Of a stretch of DNA of 64,000 nt, positions 38,501-50,160 are shown piece by piece. Origin of the DNA: Siphlonurus alternatus (lineage: Eukaryota > Arthropoda > Insecta > Ephemeroptera > Siphlonuridae); contig OX463787.1 of assembly GCA_949825025.1 (NCBI GenBank), positions 3,038,001-3,102,000 of the forward strand, in the 5' to 3' direction. The notes beneath the pieces are model-generated. The model searched no databases, was not told where the DNA came from, and saw nothing but the letters and a program-made list of their open reading frames with translations. Each line of letters opens with the position of its first letter. The stretch's first letter is position 1. The position numbers and the translations under genes are program-made.

Positions 38501-40322
38501 ATGTTCCGAGCTCTGTGTGTCTGTGCTGTGAGTATTTTATAGTCAAATTAATTTGATATTCCCATCGGAAGTAACCGGAAGTGTGAGATTTCTGTCCTTC
38601 CAATTAGTATATGAAATATAAAATTTTACAGAAGATTTTTTATTAAAGTACTAACTAATTTACAAAAGTATCAAAACTCAGACATGAATTTCAAGACCAA
38701 AAACCTCTCACTTCCGGCTACTTCCGGTGGGAATGTCAAATAAATCTGACTGTATTTAACTTGGTATTTCGTCATAGCATAGCTTTGTTCCGAGTTGAAA
38801 TAAATTGTATCTATTGTTGGCTGCTCTCTCTATTTTAGAAAGAAAAAGACGAAATTTATGTCTTCTTTCCGTTTATTGAGCATAAAATGTTAAAAATATT
38901 TCACCCTCACTTTGAACGAGGAAGAAATAAGATGAGTTTTTGAGGTAAAAAGACGTAATACGATTAGGTTTAGACGTATGAAGGATGAGTTGAAGACGTA
39001 ATTTTTCAACTAGGGGCTACTTTTGACTTTTCACATTATAAGGGGCATTCACAAAGCCTTAAGGCCACAATTAAGGCTCAATAATTTAAGACCAGAAATT
39101 TTGGGTCTAAAAAACACGCCTAAAATCAAGATTTAAATTATCGAGCCTTAAATGTGGCCTTAAGACTTTGTGAATGCCCCTTATATATATTTCTGGGTAA
39201 AAATATATTTCTTACTGTAATTTTTTTAATATAAACAACGTAATTCTTACTCATAGTGCGTTAATGTTTGCATTTATAGTTTCCGACAGGTTTCCGAATT
39301 AAATACAGATAATTTAAAATTTTATTATTAATGCCATTCTTTATTACTTATTAGATGCATATTAGTAATTTTTCAGTTTTTAATTGTATACTTATAAATA
39401 TAATCATTTTAATAAAATTAGGTAGAAATTCTTGCTCTCAATTTTATTTATTATAATATATTTAAAAATTATTGTCAAATTACATGCAATTTAAAATAAA
39501 TTATAAAATATAAAAATCGCAATCAATTAATAATTTTAAATTACATTTGAAAAAAAAAAATTATAAAAACAAATTTTTTGTAAAAATTATCAAAATACAA
39601 AAAAGTAACAAACTAAAATAAATATATTGCATTAAAATTATTTATTATTTTTTATATTTAAAAAATTACGTCTTCAACTCATCTTTTACACGTTTAAACC
39701 TAATCTTGACTCTAAAACACATCTTGTTTCCTCTCGCTCAAAGTGAGGATGAAATGGAGAAATATTTGCAAACATTTTATGCTCAAGAATTGGGAAAAAT
39801 AATCTCGTCCTTTTTCCTCTAAAATGGTGCAAAATAAGAGGGAATTAGACGAGGAGAGAGCTTAATAGCGAAGACAAGGTGAAATTTATTTCAACTCGGG
39901 CTGCCCTTTGAATACCCCCCCATTCGGTTAGGTTTAAGAATAGGCTTGCCTAAACCTCGCCGCAATAAAGCAAATTTCTATTCTATTCAAATGTTCCCGG
40001 ATTCTACCCCCCCCTAAATGTCCCGGTGTCTAACCCCCCCAAATGTCTTGGTATCTACCCCCCCCCTAAATGTCCCGGTCTCTAACCCCCCCAAATGTCC
40101 CGGTGTCTAACCCTCCCCTAAATGTCCCGGTCTCTAACCCCCCCAAATGTCCCGGTGTCTAACCCCCCCCTAAATGTCCCGGTGTCTAACCCTCCCCGTG
40201 ATGTTTCCCAGCTGATGGTGCTCGCCGTGCTGGTGAACCCCGCAATGATGATGCCCAAGGAGAAGGAGGCGGAGAGAGAAGATGCGGAGGTAGAGGCTGA
40301 CGTCGAGAAAGAGTTCTTCTGA
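38501..40322 (+). CDS. Secreted acidic peptide precursor, copy 2 (45 aa, two exons)
   Basis: Exon 1 at 38501-38527 (MFRALCVCA) ends at donor GTGAGT. Exon 2 at 40212-40322 follows acceptor TTTCCCAG in phase 0. The product is the same 45-residue signal peptide plus Glu-rich tail as the divergent neighbour. Exon 1 differs at 3 of 27 bases and exon 2 at 1 of 111, all synonymous. The 3' UTR has three CACGTGACCTC units, and AATAAA lies at 40406-40411. The intron contains a foldback (39037-39185), two family-C repeats, a LINE tail and the C-rich minisatellite. Function is unknown. The intact frame, shared splice sites and strict protein conservation argue that it is a working gene. Confidence 0.75.
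38790..39016. repeat. Family-C repeat, inverted copy
   Basis: Runs from CCGAGTTGAAATAAAT to TTTTTCAACTAGGGG. It contains the complement of the CTCAAAGTGAGG core (CCTCACTTTGAACGAGGAAG). Lies in the intron of peptide copy 2. Confidence 0.6.
39037..39185. mobile_element. Foldback MITE with AAGGGGCATTCACAAAG ends
   Basis: Inverted ends TATAAGGGGCATTCACAAAG and CTTTGTGAATGCCCCTTATA (perfect over 20 bp), with arms continuing through AAGGCCACAATTAAGGCTCA. A stray end (GACTTTGTGAATGCCCC) lies at about 2349-2365. Confidence 0.85.
39661..39900. repeat. Family-C repeat copy
   Basis: Starts near AAATTACGTCTTCAACTCAT, holds CTCAAAGTGAGGATGAAATGG and ends TTTCAACTCGGG. Confidence 0.65.
39925..39987 (+). 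mobile_element. LINE 3' tail fragment
   Basis: Contains CTAAACCTCGCCGCAATAAA followed by TTCTATTCTATTC. The same style of tail is seen at 60613-60856, pointing to a non-LTR element ending in short TTCTA repeats. Confidence 0.5.
39988..40197. repeat. Intronic C-rich minisatellite, copy 2
   Basis: About eight units of 23-27 bp, type AAATGTCCCGGTGTCTAACC plus C runs, ending 14 bp before the acceptor of peptide copy 2. It is the same unit as in copy 1 on the corresponding strand, but with fewer repeats. Confidence 0.85.
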
Positions 40323-40405
40323 ACACGTGACCTCCACGTGACCTCCACGTGACCTGACCTGGCGAACCTCCGGACATGAAATCACACGTGTAATTTGTGT
40401 TGTCA

Positions 40406-40411
40406 AATAAA
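40406..40411 (+). promoter_or_regulatory. Poly(A) signal of acidic peptide copy 2
   Basis: AATAAA 84 bp after the stop codon, in CAAATAAAAAG. Confidence 0.7.
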
Positions 40412-40644
40412 AAGTTGATTTTAATATCATTGTTTTTCTTATGATGTTTTCCACAAGTTCCTTTTATCCGATAATATCCTTCTCATCCAGTCACTCTTCT
40501 CATCCTAAGGCCTGTCGGGCTCGAGATTGTATGGGTTCCTGTTTTTCCTGTCCGTCTTTAATAGATTCTACTTTTAAGTAGACAAGTTGTATATACTGGA
40601 CATTAATTTAAAAAAAAAATAGCTTAAAAAAATTATGAGAGTAT

Positions 40645-40930
40645 GCTGGGATTGGGTGGTTGGACCTAATTTCGTTTGATCATCAAAGTTAAGCTACGCT
40701 GAGCTTTGTTAGTTTTTGGATAGATGACCATAGATCACGCTTCTCCCACCTAGGAGTAAAACGTTGTATTTTTCCACTATGTGTTTTCCCTGGTTTTGGA
40801 TCACTGCACTTCTGGTTCATTGACAAAAAAATAGTATCCGTTCTGACTAAGGTTTCCACGTTTCCCTCAGTCGCAGATAAATTTCAGGATAAATTGCATG
40901 AAATGCTGTGACTTATCCGATTCCAGATGA
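40645..40930 (+). mobile_element. 5S-derived SINE, decayed copy
   Basis: TTTGATCATCAAAGTTAAGC, TACGCTGAGC, then TTTTTGGATAGATGACC match the 5S internal promoter half. The body GTATCCGTTCTGACTAAGG and TTTCCACGTTTCCCTCAGTC matches the SINE at 6943-7327. More diverged than that copy. Confidence 0.7.
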
Positions 40931-41224
40931 GCCAGAGAAACACATAAATTAAGTTTTGAAGGCTTGCTGATATAGTAGACTGCCATGATTAATTTGTGTA
41001 CACATAAACCCAATTTCATGCTTTGCTACTGACTTCACGATATTGAACTCCTAGACTTAAAAAGAATAAATTTACCTTCTCTGGGTTGAAGCCAGATCTG
41101 TGAATAAATCGTTGTTAGATTAAATTTATCTTAAATTTAGACGTACAAAAGTAACATTTTTAGCAAATAAAAAATAAAATAAAATGGAATTACGTTATTA
41201 TTATTTTTTAAAGTTAAAAATAAT

Positions 41225-41375
41225 GGGTGCGAGTCCACGAAACAGTTAGCGTTTCTAACCACGTTTAGCTTAACCACGTTTAACTATACCTGTTTTACGT
41301 GTTAAACTACCTAGTTAAACGTGGTTAAGCTGAACGTGATTAGAAACCTGGCTAACAGCTTCGTGAATCGCGCCC
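41225..41375. mobile_element. Family-B foldback MITE
   Basis: Ends GGGTGCGAGTCCACGAAAC and TTCGTGAATCGCGCCC, with the common arms TTTAACTATACCTGTTTTAC and AACGTGATTAGAAACCTGGC. Confidence 0.85.
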
Positions 41376-41488
41376 AATGTTTTTTACAATTTTTCAACTC
41401 GAAGTATCCTAAAAAATAATTAATTTCAGTATATTTATATCAATGTATGTGCATTTTCATAACGATGCTTGCCAAGAAAAAGGTATCC

Positions 41489-41714
41489 TAGTTGGAAAAA
41501 TAGGCCTTTAACTCATCCTTTACATGTCTAAACCAAATTTTGTTACGTGTTTTTACCTTATAATATTTCTTCCTCGCTGAAAATGAGGATGAAATGGAAA
41601 AAATTTCAAACATTTCATCAGAAAAAAGACGTCTTTTTTCTCTCTTAGAATGGTGAAAAATAGGAGAAAAAGTCGTTAAAAATGAATAAAATATGAATAT
41701 TATTTCAACTCGGG
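41489..41714. repeat. Family-C repeat copy
   Basis: From CTAGTTGGAAAAATAGG to TATTTCAACTCGGG, with TTCCTCGCTGAAAATGAGGA inside. Most of the 116-codon minus-strand frame at 41488-41838 is this repeat. Confidence 0.65.
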
Positions 41715-42493
41715 TACCACATAGACTGGCACATAAAGTCGATAACGTTCCGTACGTCCCGAACTGTACATTATGATAGTAGAAAGTTTCCTTTATCTTC
41801 GGCAATAAACCACAAGCTGAGCTCGGCAAATATTTCACATGAAAAAGTCACAAACTCAGATAACATAAATCGCAGCAAACTTTTGAAACTTTTGCTGACA
41901 TACGAGCCTTTTTAAATGCTAATGTTATTTTTCTACATGTTATTTATATACTTGTAATGTATACTAAAGAAACGGTAAATAAAATTGTAGTTTAAGACAA
42001 TTTTTAATTTAAACAAATCAGAAATAAATTAATAAATTATTTTTATTTAATTTAAAATATTAAATAATTTAATAATTTCAATAATTTTTTAACAATTTAG
42101 TTATTTAGCAAAATATAATTTTATTACTTACAATTGTTTATTTATATTTTAAAATTATAGTTCAATAATAAATTATAAATAATTTTTGATACGCTAGGTA
42201 TCAATACAGATACAAAATAATAATTCCACGATCTTGTTTGAAAGGACAGGAATAACAAGAATTTTCATCATATTTTTAAAGGCCTCATGAACCTTTGTAC
42301 AATATTAAGCACACGGTAAGCTTTGCTTCAGTGTGATTCGGCTGCATAAAATTTTTTGTTTCAGCAGCACAAATATCAGAGATAATATTTAATGAAAGGA
42401 ACCTGTGACGTCACTCACGCTCATTCAGCGGCGACAATATAGGGAAATCCCTGCAAAAGATAGGTTCACTCCCGCTGCAACCACGGCCACTTT

Positions 42494-42723
42494 GGTTTTT
42501 TTTTTCAGATTTTTTAGAGCCCGCGAACTATTTTTAAAAAATTATTAAAAGTTCCTTTTGTGACGTCACGCGGCGGCAAGTCCTATCTTTGACGTCACAA
42601 AAAGAAAATCCAATAATTTTTTAAAAATAGTTCCCGGACTCTAAAAAATCTGAAAAAAATCAGGGTAGCATTACTTTGCACCCTCTATCCATTTCTGCAA
42701 TAAAAAAAATTAGGTCGATACTC
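42494..42723. mobile_element. Family-A MITE, left end missing
   Basis: Begins within the left arm (TTTCAGATTTTTTAGAGCCC) and ends with the normal right arm GCACCCTCTATCCATTTCTG. One inner arm segment is shortened. Confidence 0.8.
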
Positions 42724-44158
42724 GAAATATACTCATTCTTACACCTCTTTCATATTGCATCAAATGTACCATATATAAAACTATTAATATAGTTTTAGAT
42801 CATATTCAATGACAAGCTTCAACGTAAAGATGCCGCAGCGCCACATTCTGACATCGCTCCATAAGGTTTGTTAGGAGAAAAATCTTATTTATTTTTTCAT
42901 TCAACTTCTATGCTGCACAAAATCTCGAATATTTTTTATGTCGTGTAAAGTGATCTTTCCCGTGGCTCATATGAATTATTAATCTTGCCCTTCATAAGAA
43001 CCGTCGGAAAAAATTAAAAACCAGGTACCGCTGGGTTAAAGGATAGGAAGCTTGATAGAACATGTCGTCGCGCGCAGTTCGCGCGCTCGATTTTCATTGG
43101 CTGAGAGAATTGTGTCGTCAATGTTGAAGCTTCTCATTAAATTAATATAAAATATTTTAATGGGTTTACAAAGTAAAGATAATAGGTCTGTTCGTAAATA
43201 CACAATCAGAAAGAATCGCGGATTATTCTTTCTGAACCTTATGATGAACCTTAATATGTTTCATGTACAGAAGGTTCATCACAAATAATTATTGATTCTT
43301 TCTAATTGTGTATTTACGAACAGACCTATTATTATATTAACGATTCATTATATTAATTGTATGTTATTAAGGGTAGCAGCCACACATGTGAAATAGTGCT
43401 TTGCTGATATCCACATCCTTTTTACAATGTATATTTCTTTTTTGTAACTTGGGTGAAAAATAAAAATAAATAAATAAAAGATTTTTGAAACCATAAATTG
43501 ATTTATAATAAAATTATTTTTCCTTCTATTAAAAAACTGCACCAAATGTAATAAGAAAACAGAATAATTGAAATTGTGTCTTTTTCCATTAGCAGCGCCA
43601 TCACGTTTAGCAGGGGTGACATTTAATGCGTATTGAGGTTTACATATTATAAAGTATCGTTATTATTGATTTCATGTCAAAAAATAATTAATTAATAATA
43701 TATTTTTAACAAGTCTATACATGAATAAGATTTTAATGATGTAAAATATTAATTATCAGATTTTAATTATTATCTTGTCACCATTTTAATTTGATATATA
43801 ATCATAATTAATCATTAATTTTAATAAAGTAGCGATAACTGCTGTGTATTCTACCGTAATTAATTACCTATATATTGGCTTTATATAGTTTAATAAAATT
43901 ATAAATTAAATTGGAAATACATATTAAATATATTTTTATATTTATTTCACTTTTAAATTTAATAAAATATATAATAATTCTTATTAGTGATGAATATAAT
44001 TGATTATAAAGGTTAAAAATGCCCAGAAACTTTTAATTTCCCGCCATTTCCGGTTTTATATTTAGTTAATGAGACTGTGTGCATTATTTTACTTACTCTA
44101 TATTGTCATACGATATCACGCCAAACTAATTAATATTACCATCGTAATAAAACACCAG
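42724..44158. other. AT-rich intergenic stretch
   Basis: Nothing gene-like. A short GC patch at about 43060-43100 contains the palindrome GCGCGCAGTTCGCGCGC. The foldback at 43180-43331 is listed separately. Confidence 0.5.
43180..43331. mobile_element. Foldback MITE with TAATAGGTCTGTTCG ends
   Basis: Inverted ends TAATAGGTCTGTTCGTAAAT and ATTTACGAACAGACCTATTA, perfect over 20 bp, with arms running on through ACAATCAGAAAGAATC. Confidence 0.85.
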
Positions 44159-44285
44159 GGGGGTCTTCAAATAACACCAATTACAACAATCTTAAAATTA
44201 GGACAGTCTTAGCGTATTCTTTATTGTTGCGCTAAGACAGTCTTAGGTTAATTTTAGGTTAAGTGGTGTTATTTGAAGACCCCCC
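44159..44285. mobile_element. Foldback MITE with GGGGGGTCTTCAAATAACAC ends
   Basis: Inverted ends GGGGGGTCTTCAAATAACAC and GTGTTATTTGAAGACCCCCC. The inner arms contain AGACAGTCTTAG-type repeats. Confidence 0.85.
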
Positions 44286-45461
44286 AGAAGTTTCCGGCTG
44301 AGTGAAACCTTTCATGTTTCTCATTTCAGGGCATACTAAAGTTCGTACAAAACTTTATTAATAACAATGAATATTTTAGAATGTATAATTAAAACTACTT
44401 TGTTACATATAGCCAGGAATTTTTTAAACAAAAAAAAAAAACATTATTTTTTTATTAGTTGCTAATATTATAAGCAACTATAATAATATTATTATTATTA
44501 TTATAATGATAATATTATTGTTAGTTTTTTTATGCAAGAAGAAATAAAAAAATTCTACTCGTATATACAATTTTGCTTGCAATTTTTTATACTATAGAAA
44601 AAAACGTTGTGCAAATTCGCTTACAACTGATTAACCTTGAACATTTTCTTAATGAATTAGATTAATATTAATGAGCCACTTCAAATTTTTTGCATTAGGA
44701 GAGAAAAAAAAATATTGTAAGGAAAGTTAACAAGTAAAATTAATTGCATTGTTTGCAGTAAGTTTTTGCGTCGTAAATTTTAGCTTAGAATTTTTTAGTA
44801 TAACAATATTAATTTAATTAGTTTAACCAGCTTTTATCATGTTTTGATATATAAATAATTATTTAGTGCATAAAAATCTATTTTATGAACGAAATCCTTG
44901 CAATATTAGGGAGCTAAAGGAAGAAAACATTTCTCCTGCAATATTAGTGAGTGTTTTACGCAGTATATAATATGGAGAAATTTTATTAAATTGAACAATA
45001 TTGCAGCATGCTATAAAACAAAAATCATGCAGGTTAATTAGGTAAAATGCATTTATCATGTGCCACATCAAATCACTTAAAACTTACCTTAGAGTTACTT
45101 TATTATATAATTTTGCAACAATGTATATACTCTTTGTGTCTGGGGAGTTCCCATTTACAGTCTTGTTAATTCCTGTGTCCCTTAAGAATAACACAGGGTA
45201 TGATGACAAGGCTGCAGAAGGGAATTTTTCATAGGCGAAGAATGCACATATAATATTTCAGTCTAGAAATTCTAAGGTAATTTCTTTCTTCTTTTCATCA
45301 TCATTGCAGTGATTACTTTCTTGATTTCAGGTATGTACCTCCGCCTCCCCCTGTTTGGATCTTTACTACGATTATTGATGCAAATTGTTTAACAAACCAA
45401 CTGTACACTACTTGACATCACGAACGTTACTCCTGCCTCACTTGCTAGAGCTTCAATAGAC
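44286..45461. other. AT-rich intergenic stretch
   Basis: No gene seen. A diverged relative of the 32644-32754 foldback lies at about 45130-45250 (TGTGTCCCTTAAGAATAACA). Confidence 0.5.
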
Positions 45462-45616
45462 AAAGAGATGCAGATTTGTAATTTTGGGAGATGTAAGAAG
45501 AGCACCCAGTCTATCAATATCAAAATAGTTTTGGTTCATCACACCTCCATAGACTGCGTGGTAACATCTACAAACAAAGCAGGAGTAACGTTCGTGGTAT
45601 CCAGAGGTGTACATAA
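45462..45616 (+). pseudogene. Decayed copy of the 51.6-kb exon-like sequence
   Basis: GCAGATTTGTAATTTTGGGA and the following CTGCGTGG, ACAAA and GAACG-type blocks align with the minus-strand exon candidate at 51643-51786 (QICNFGRCKKSTQS here, ICNVGGDKKSSQS there). The frame then diverges. A third decayed copy is on the minus strand at about 62459-62610. Confidence 0.35.
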
Positions 45617-45668
45617 ACTAATTATTAAAAACTTTTTTTATATTAATATTTCTATGAGACGTTGCATG

Positions 45669-45836
45669 CAGGCGCGAATCCAGGGGGGTGCTGGGGGGGC
45701 TGCAGCTCCCCCCCTCCCCCGAAATTTTGGATTTAACATGGGCAATATAGGCATTTCCCTCACTCCAAATGATTTTTTTTAACATTGACCTTATGGAGGC
45801 AGCCCCTCCCGAAATTTTTTTCTGGATCCGCGCCTG
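45669..45836. mobile_element. Short hAT-type MITE
   Basis: Ends CAGGCGCGAATCCAGG and CTGGATCCGCGCCTG, flanked by the perfect 8-bp duplication GTTGCATG (45661-45668 and 45837-45844). 168 bp with C-rich interior (CTCCCCCCCTCCCCCG). Confidence 0.9.
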
Positions 45837-45844
45837 GTTGCATG

Positions 45845-46406
45845 TTAAATTAATAAAAATGTTAACTACATTGACTGTATTTCATTAAAGTTTGCATTTA
45901 TCTTTTTAATTACATCGTTAATATTCACTATGAAATATCAATATAAAATCCAATAAAGTTGTTCGATATTTTCCGATTAATTATTGACGTGACATTGATA
46001 GTAGTTTCGAAATTAGTTTTCTACTAAATTACTTTTTAATTTTTTTTTTAATTGAATCCATGATGAAAATTTTCATGGCTGATACGCAAGGAATCAATTT
46101 ACTTCAATCAAAGTTTAATCAAGCTATTAAACTGATACTGTGTATAATTATCTATTTCATTTATAAAGTTTTACAACATTAATTTTTATAAGAAAGCAGT
46201 GAATCAATTATAAAATATAATATTTGATTGAATTGCAATTTGAATTCAATGAATAAATTGCAGCTATATCTTTAATAAGTATATATTACAGCCTTTTAGA
46301 CGCAATAGCATATATTTTTACATTGAAGCCATGAGATTGAAATATTATTTTATATGTTGTACATAATTTTCTTGCTTAAATATTTTAAGCCTATATTACA
46401 CGATGT
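45845..46406. other. AT-rich intergenic stretch
   Basis: No recognisable gene or element. Confidence 0.5.
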
Positions 46407-46727
46407 AATGGAGTATTGTCCTCAATTTTTTTTATTGCAGAAATGGATACAGGGTGCAAAGTTATGCTATCCTGATTTTTTTCAGATTTTTTTGAGACCT
46501 GGAACTATTTTTAAAAAATTATTGAAAGTCCTTTTTGTGACGTCACGCGGCGGCAAGTCCTATCTTTTTCTTAAGGAGCGGCGTCTCGTGACGTCACGAA
46601 AAGGACTTTCAATAATTTTTTAAAAATAGTTCCCGGGCTCTAAAAAATCTGAAAAAAATCAGGGTAGCATAACTTTGCACCCTCTATCCATTTCTGCAAT
46701 AAAAAAAATTGAGGACAATACTCTATT
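46407..46727. mobile_element. Family-A foldback MITE
   Basis: Ends AATGGAGTATTGTCCTCAA and its complement up to CAATACTCTATT. Both arms carry GTGACGTCACG. The 89-codon frame inside is the arm read through. Confidence 0.85.
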
Positions 46728-46838
46728 TTTCTTTACAAGAAAACTTAATCTCCATTTGTTTGTATGGAGATGAAATTTTCTTGCAGGGAAAAATTGCATA
46801 CAATAACTAGAAAAATCGTATCGTGTAATATAGGCTTA

Positions 46839-47231
46839 TTAAGGGTAAGATAACACGAACAATCGATTGTTGATAGTCCCATTTGATTAACATGTAAACC
46901 TTAGGAACCTCATAATAATTCTGAATTTTTTTTAAGAGACAGTTCTTGGCACCAAAAAAATGTGGACAAAATTTCAAAACAATCGGATGATTCAATTTTT
47001 TTAAATGAATATTTTAAATTTTCAGTATAGGGCTTTCCCATGGAGACCTAAACTAAGAAATTAATTTAAAAAAATTGGATCGTCCGATTGTTTTGAAATT
47101 TTTTTCATATCTTTTTGGTGCCAAGAACTCCCTCTCAAAAAAAAAATCAGAATCATTATGAGGTTGCTAAGGTTTATATGTTAATCAAATGGGACTACAA
47201 CAATCGATTGTTCGTGTTATCTTACCCTTAA
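46839..47231. mobile_element. Family-D foldback MITE, TTAA-flanked
   Basis: Starts TTAAGGGTAAGATAACACGA and ends TGTTATCTTACCCTTAA. The arms contain CATTTGATTAACATGTAAAC, also seen in the copies at 53813 and 54631. Confidence 0.85.
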
Positions 47232-48337
47232 AGCAGTGGCGAATAAAAATTGTATTTAAATATTAAATAAATTTAATTTTTATATGATAGTTTTTAATAG
47301 AATTCGATTAAATAATTTTAATTTGTATTCATTATTAATTATAAAGTTTGTAATAAAATCAATTCATTATAATTTTACCGTCTAAAAATTTGGCCGCCAT
47401 TTCGTGGTTCGCGCCTGCAGTTTTGGAAAGTTATGCAACCCAACTAACAGTCCTGAGTTGCAGGTTGCATCGAATGTTTATAAGGGGTTTTACAAATTTA
47501 TATTCAATTCAAATCAATTCGAAAAGGCTTTTAAAGAGTTTTAAAACTTTTAAAATATTTTATTTAGCCTTTAATGAAGCCATAAATTTGTTTTATTTAA
47601 AAATAAGTTATAATTATAAATTTCATATCTTTCTTTTTTTAGAGTACGTATTTGAAAAATTAACATAAACCAAATCAGATAACTGTGCTAGCTTGATTGT
47701 ATTAACTATCAAATAATATTTTAATTGTACCTTAAGAGTTAAATAGAATATACAGTACACATCTGGGAAAAGTAAGAGCGTTGTTCTTGCTTTATTTGGG
47801 AGTGTTGTAACGGATTGAACAAATAATGCTAAGAAATTAGAATGGCTATAATACTACGTTCTCTTCTTAAGAAAAATAATAAATATTTTTCTCTTGATGT
47901 TAATTCTTGTAGTGAATTAAAAACTGTTTGTTTCCCCATAGTGAAAAAAAAAAAAAAAAAAAAAATCAACCATTTTATTTTTTATATTGACTTCATTTTC
48001 CTGACAAAATTGATTATTTTATATATATATATATATATTTATTAAAAGAATTATAAAAGCCTGATTCATATTATATGCAACATTAATTTTATCCTTTGTG
48101 CTCTTACTTAGTCTTTAATTAAATTAGTTTAAATACTGTATACTTGATATTAATATGAACTTAATTAATAACTAATTAGCTGCGTAGTAATATTATACTG
48201 TTAAATAAATTAATTAAAGTCAAATGACATCAAAGGTTAAGTTGGAACTAAGTTTGGGACAAAACACTTTCCAACATAAACTTATCTGCAAAGAAACATT
48301 ATAGAGGAAAGTTTGGTATTAGGAAGTTTTTGTGTGG
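47232..48337. other. AT-rich intergenic stretch
   Basis: No gene supported. A short GC patch at 47390-47470 opens a 92-codon frame, but it has only a TTG start. Homopolymers at 47944-47964 and (TA)n at about 48020. Confidence 0.45.
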
Positions 48338-48357
48338 TGCCAGTAGGTGGCAGCACC
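48338..48357 (+). promoter_or_regulatory. Strong CTCF-like motif
   Basis: TGCCAGTAGGTGGCAGCACC contains CCAGTAGGTGGCAG, a complete match by eye to the CTCF core CCASYAGRKGGCRS. It stands in unique AT-rich DNA, outside the repeats recognised here. Confidence 0.45.
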
Positions 48358-48742
48358 GTCGAATCGTCCAATGTATTTGATTTAATTATTTTGCAAGGTA
48401 GTCTTTACCTTGAAAAGTAGAGGCACCATTGCAGTCCATTAATCTGGAGAATTTTCAATGGAGGGAGTGTACTTTTAAATAATCTTTTTTATGTTTTTTT
48501 ATGCACCTTGTAAGAAGTAACTCCCTATTACTAATTTTTATTTGCTATTTTTTTTCTCTTTTATAACTCCCATTGTTTAATGGATAATTTTTTTATTTAG
48601 CTGTCTTTTCTTTTCTGTCATTATTGACGTACGTACATGTTGATGCTTATATTGCTTATCCTATCTTCTTGCGTGCCTAATTAATAATCAAACAGTAATA
48701 AAATAATAATTATCAAATATAAACGATGGGCATTTAAATATT

Positions 48743-48747
<5 letters not shown>

Positions 48748-48777
<30 letters not shown>

Positions 48778-49090
48778 GTTTATTGAGCTAAATGACAACA
48801 TATATACAGCATATTACAATAAAATACCTGTAAGCTCAATGGGTGGACTGCAAAAGGCAGAACCTAAGCACAAAGTGAACAGCCACCCCAACAAATAAAT
48901 CAGAAATTACTGCTTCGTCAAAACAAATATAATAATAAACATTAAAGAAAATAAAAATATATATATACAGTACACATATATACACAGTAGATAAAACTTA
49001 TAACAAATGTATTAAAAGTCTCTCTTTCTCAACATCAGGCAGGCCATTAAATGTTTTAACAACCCTTGGAAAGAATTAAGGAGTTACACA
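48748..49090 (-). mobile_element. LINE 3' end with a reverse-transcriptase C-terminal relic
   Basis: On the minus strand the frame 49087-48998 reads FFPRVVKTFNGLPDVEKERL then stops. The FFPR...N-x-LP motif is the usual C-terminus of Jockey/CR1-type reverse transcriptases; an in-frame TAA just before it shows decay. About 220 bp of 3' UTR follows, then AATAAACATTTATTATTATT, that is a (TTA)n tail at 48748-48774. Confidence 0.6.
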
Positions 49091-49831
49091 AAATGTTTAA
49101 AAATAAAATATTGTTTATTAACATTTGTAGAAACACTGAAAAATTTAAGAGGGTTTAAAAAAAAATTGATAAAAGTTTACAATATGAAATAGAGTTTTTG
49201 TTATACCATATATATATTAAATCAATACAAGTTTCCATTGCATGCTATATCATTCTGATATTTACGAAGTATACAGTACATTATAAAAATATTTTTAAAG
49301 ATCTGGCAACACGGTATCAAATGTAATATATTGTATTTATTACATTCTTTTGTGTTATATTATCTGCATACTATAAATATACTCGGAATATAACATACTT
49401 TTTCATAAAGTCAGGTAATACATAGACAAAAAAAAAATAAAATGAAACTTTATTATGATGAAAAGTTTAATAACAAGAAAAATATTTTTTATCTTGTTAT
49501 TCTCACCATATTAAAGTCATAAAAATTTATTTGTTTTAAGTTTTTTTGTTTGGTACCGAGCCAAAAAAATTCAACACATTTCATGGTGTAATTGGAATCT
49601 GTCATACATAAAATTAATACATTAAAGTAGTTCACCTCTCTCCTTTCTTTGAAAAATACAATGATATATTTTTTCTTTAATAGAACTGTCGTATTGTTTG
49701 TGTATAAATTATAATAATTATTTATATTTTATCCCCAAGAATTATGATTAATTTCTTTATATGTACCCTCTATTCAAAATAAATGTCTGATCCAGCTATA
49801 TTTTAACATGGTCGGATCGAACGTTTCAATT

Positions 49832-50160
49832 CAATGGAGTATCGACCTCATTTTTTTTTTTTTTTTTTTTTTTTGCAGATATGGTTAGAGGGTGCAAAGT
49901 TATGCTACCCTGATTTTTTACAGCCCTGGAAGTATTTCTAAAAAATGATTGAAAGTCCTTTTTGTGACGTCACACGGCGCCTCTGCTTAAGAAAAGGATA
50001 GGACTTTCCGCCTCGTGACGTCACAAAAAAGACTTTCAGTAATTTTTTTTTAAAAATACTTCCAGGGCTGTAAAAAATCTGAAAAAAAAAACAGGTTAGC
50101 ATAATTTTGCACCCTCTATCTATTTCTGTAATAAACAAAAATGAGGTCGATACTCCATTG
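49832..50160. mobile_element. Family-A foldback MITE
   Basis: Ends CAATGGAGTATCGACCTCA and its complement GGTCGATACTCCATTG, with a poly(T) run at 49852-49874 in the left arm. Confidence 0.85.

Noticed and set aside
41488..41838. 116-codon minus-strand frame
   Set aside because: About two thirds is a family-C repeat; no splice or promoter signals fit.
47390..47668. 92-codon frame starting in a GC patch (MAAISWFAP)
   Set aside because: The start codon is TTG and the second half is AT-rich low-complexity sequence; no support for translation.
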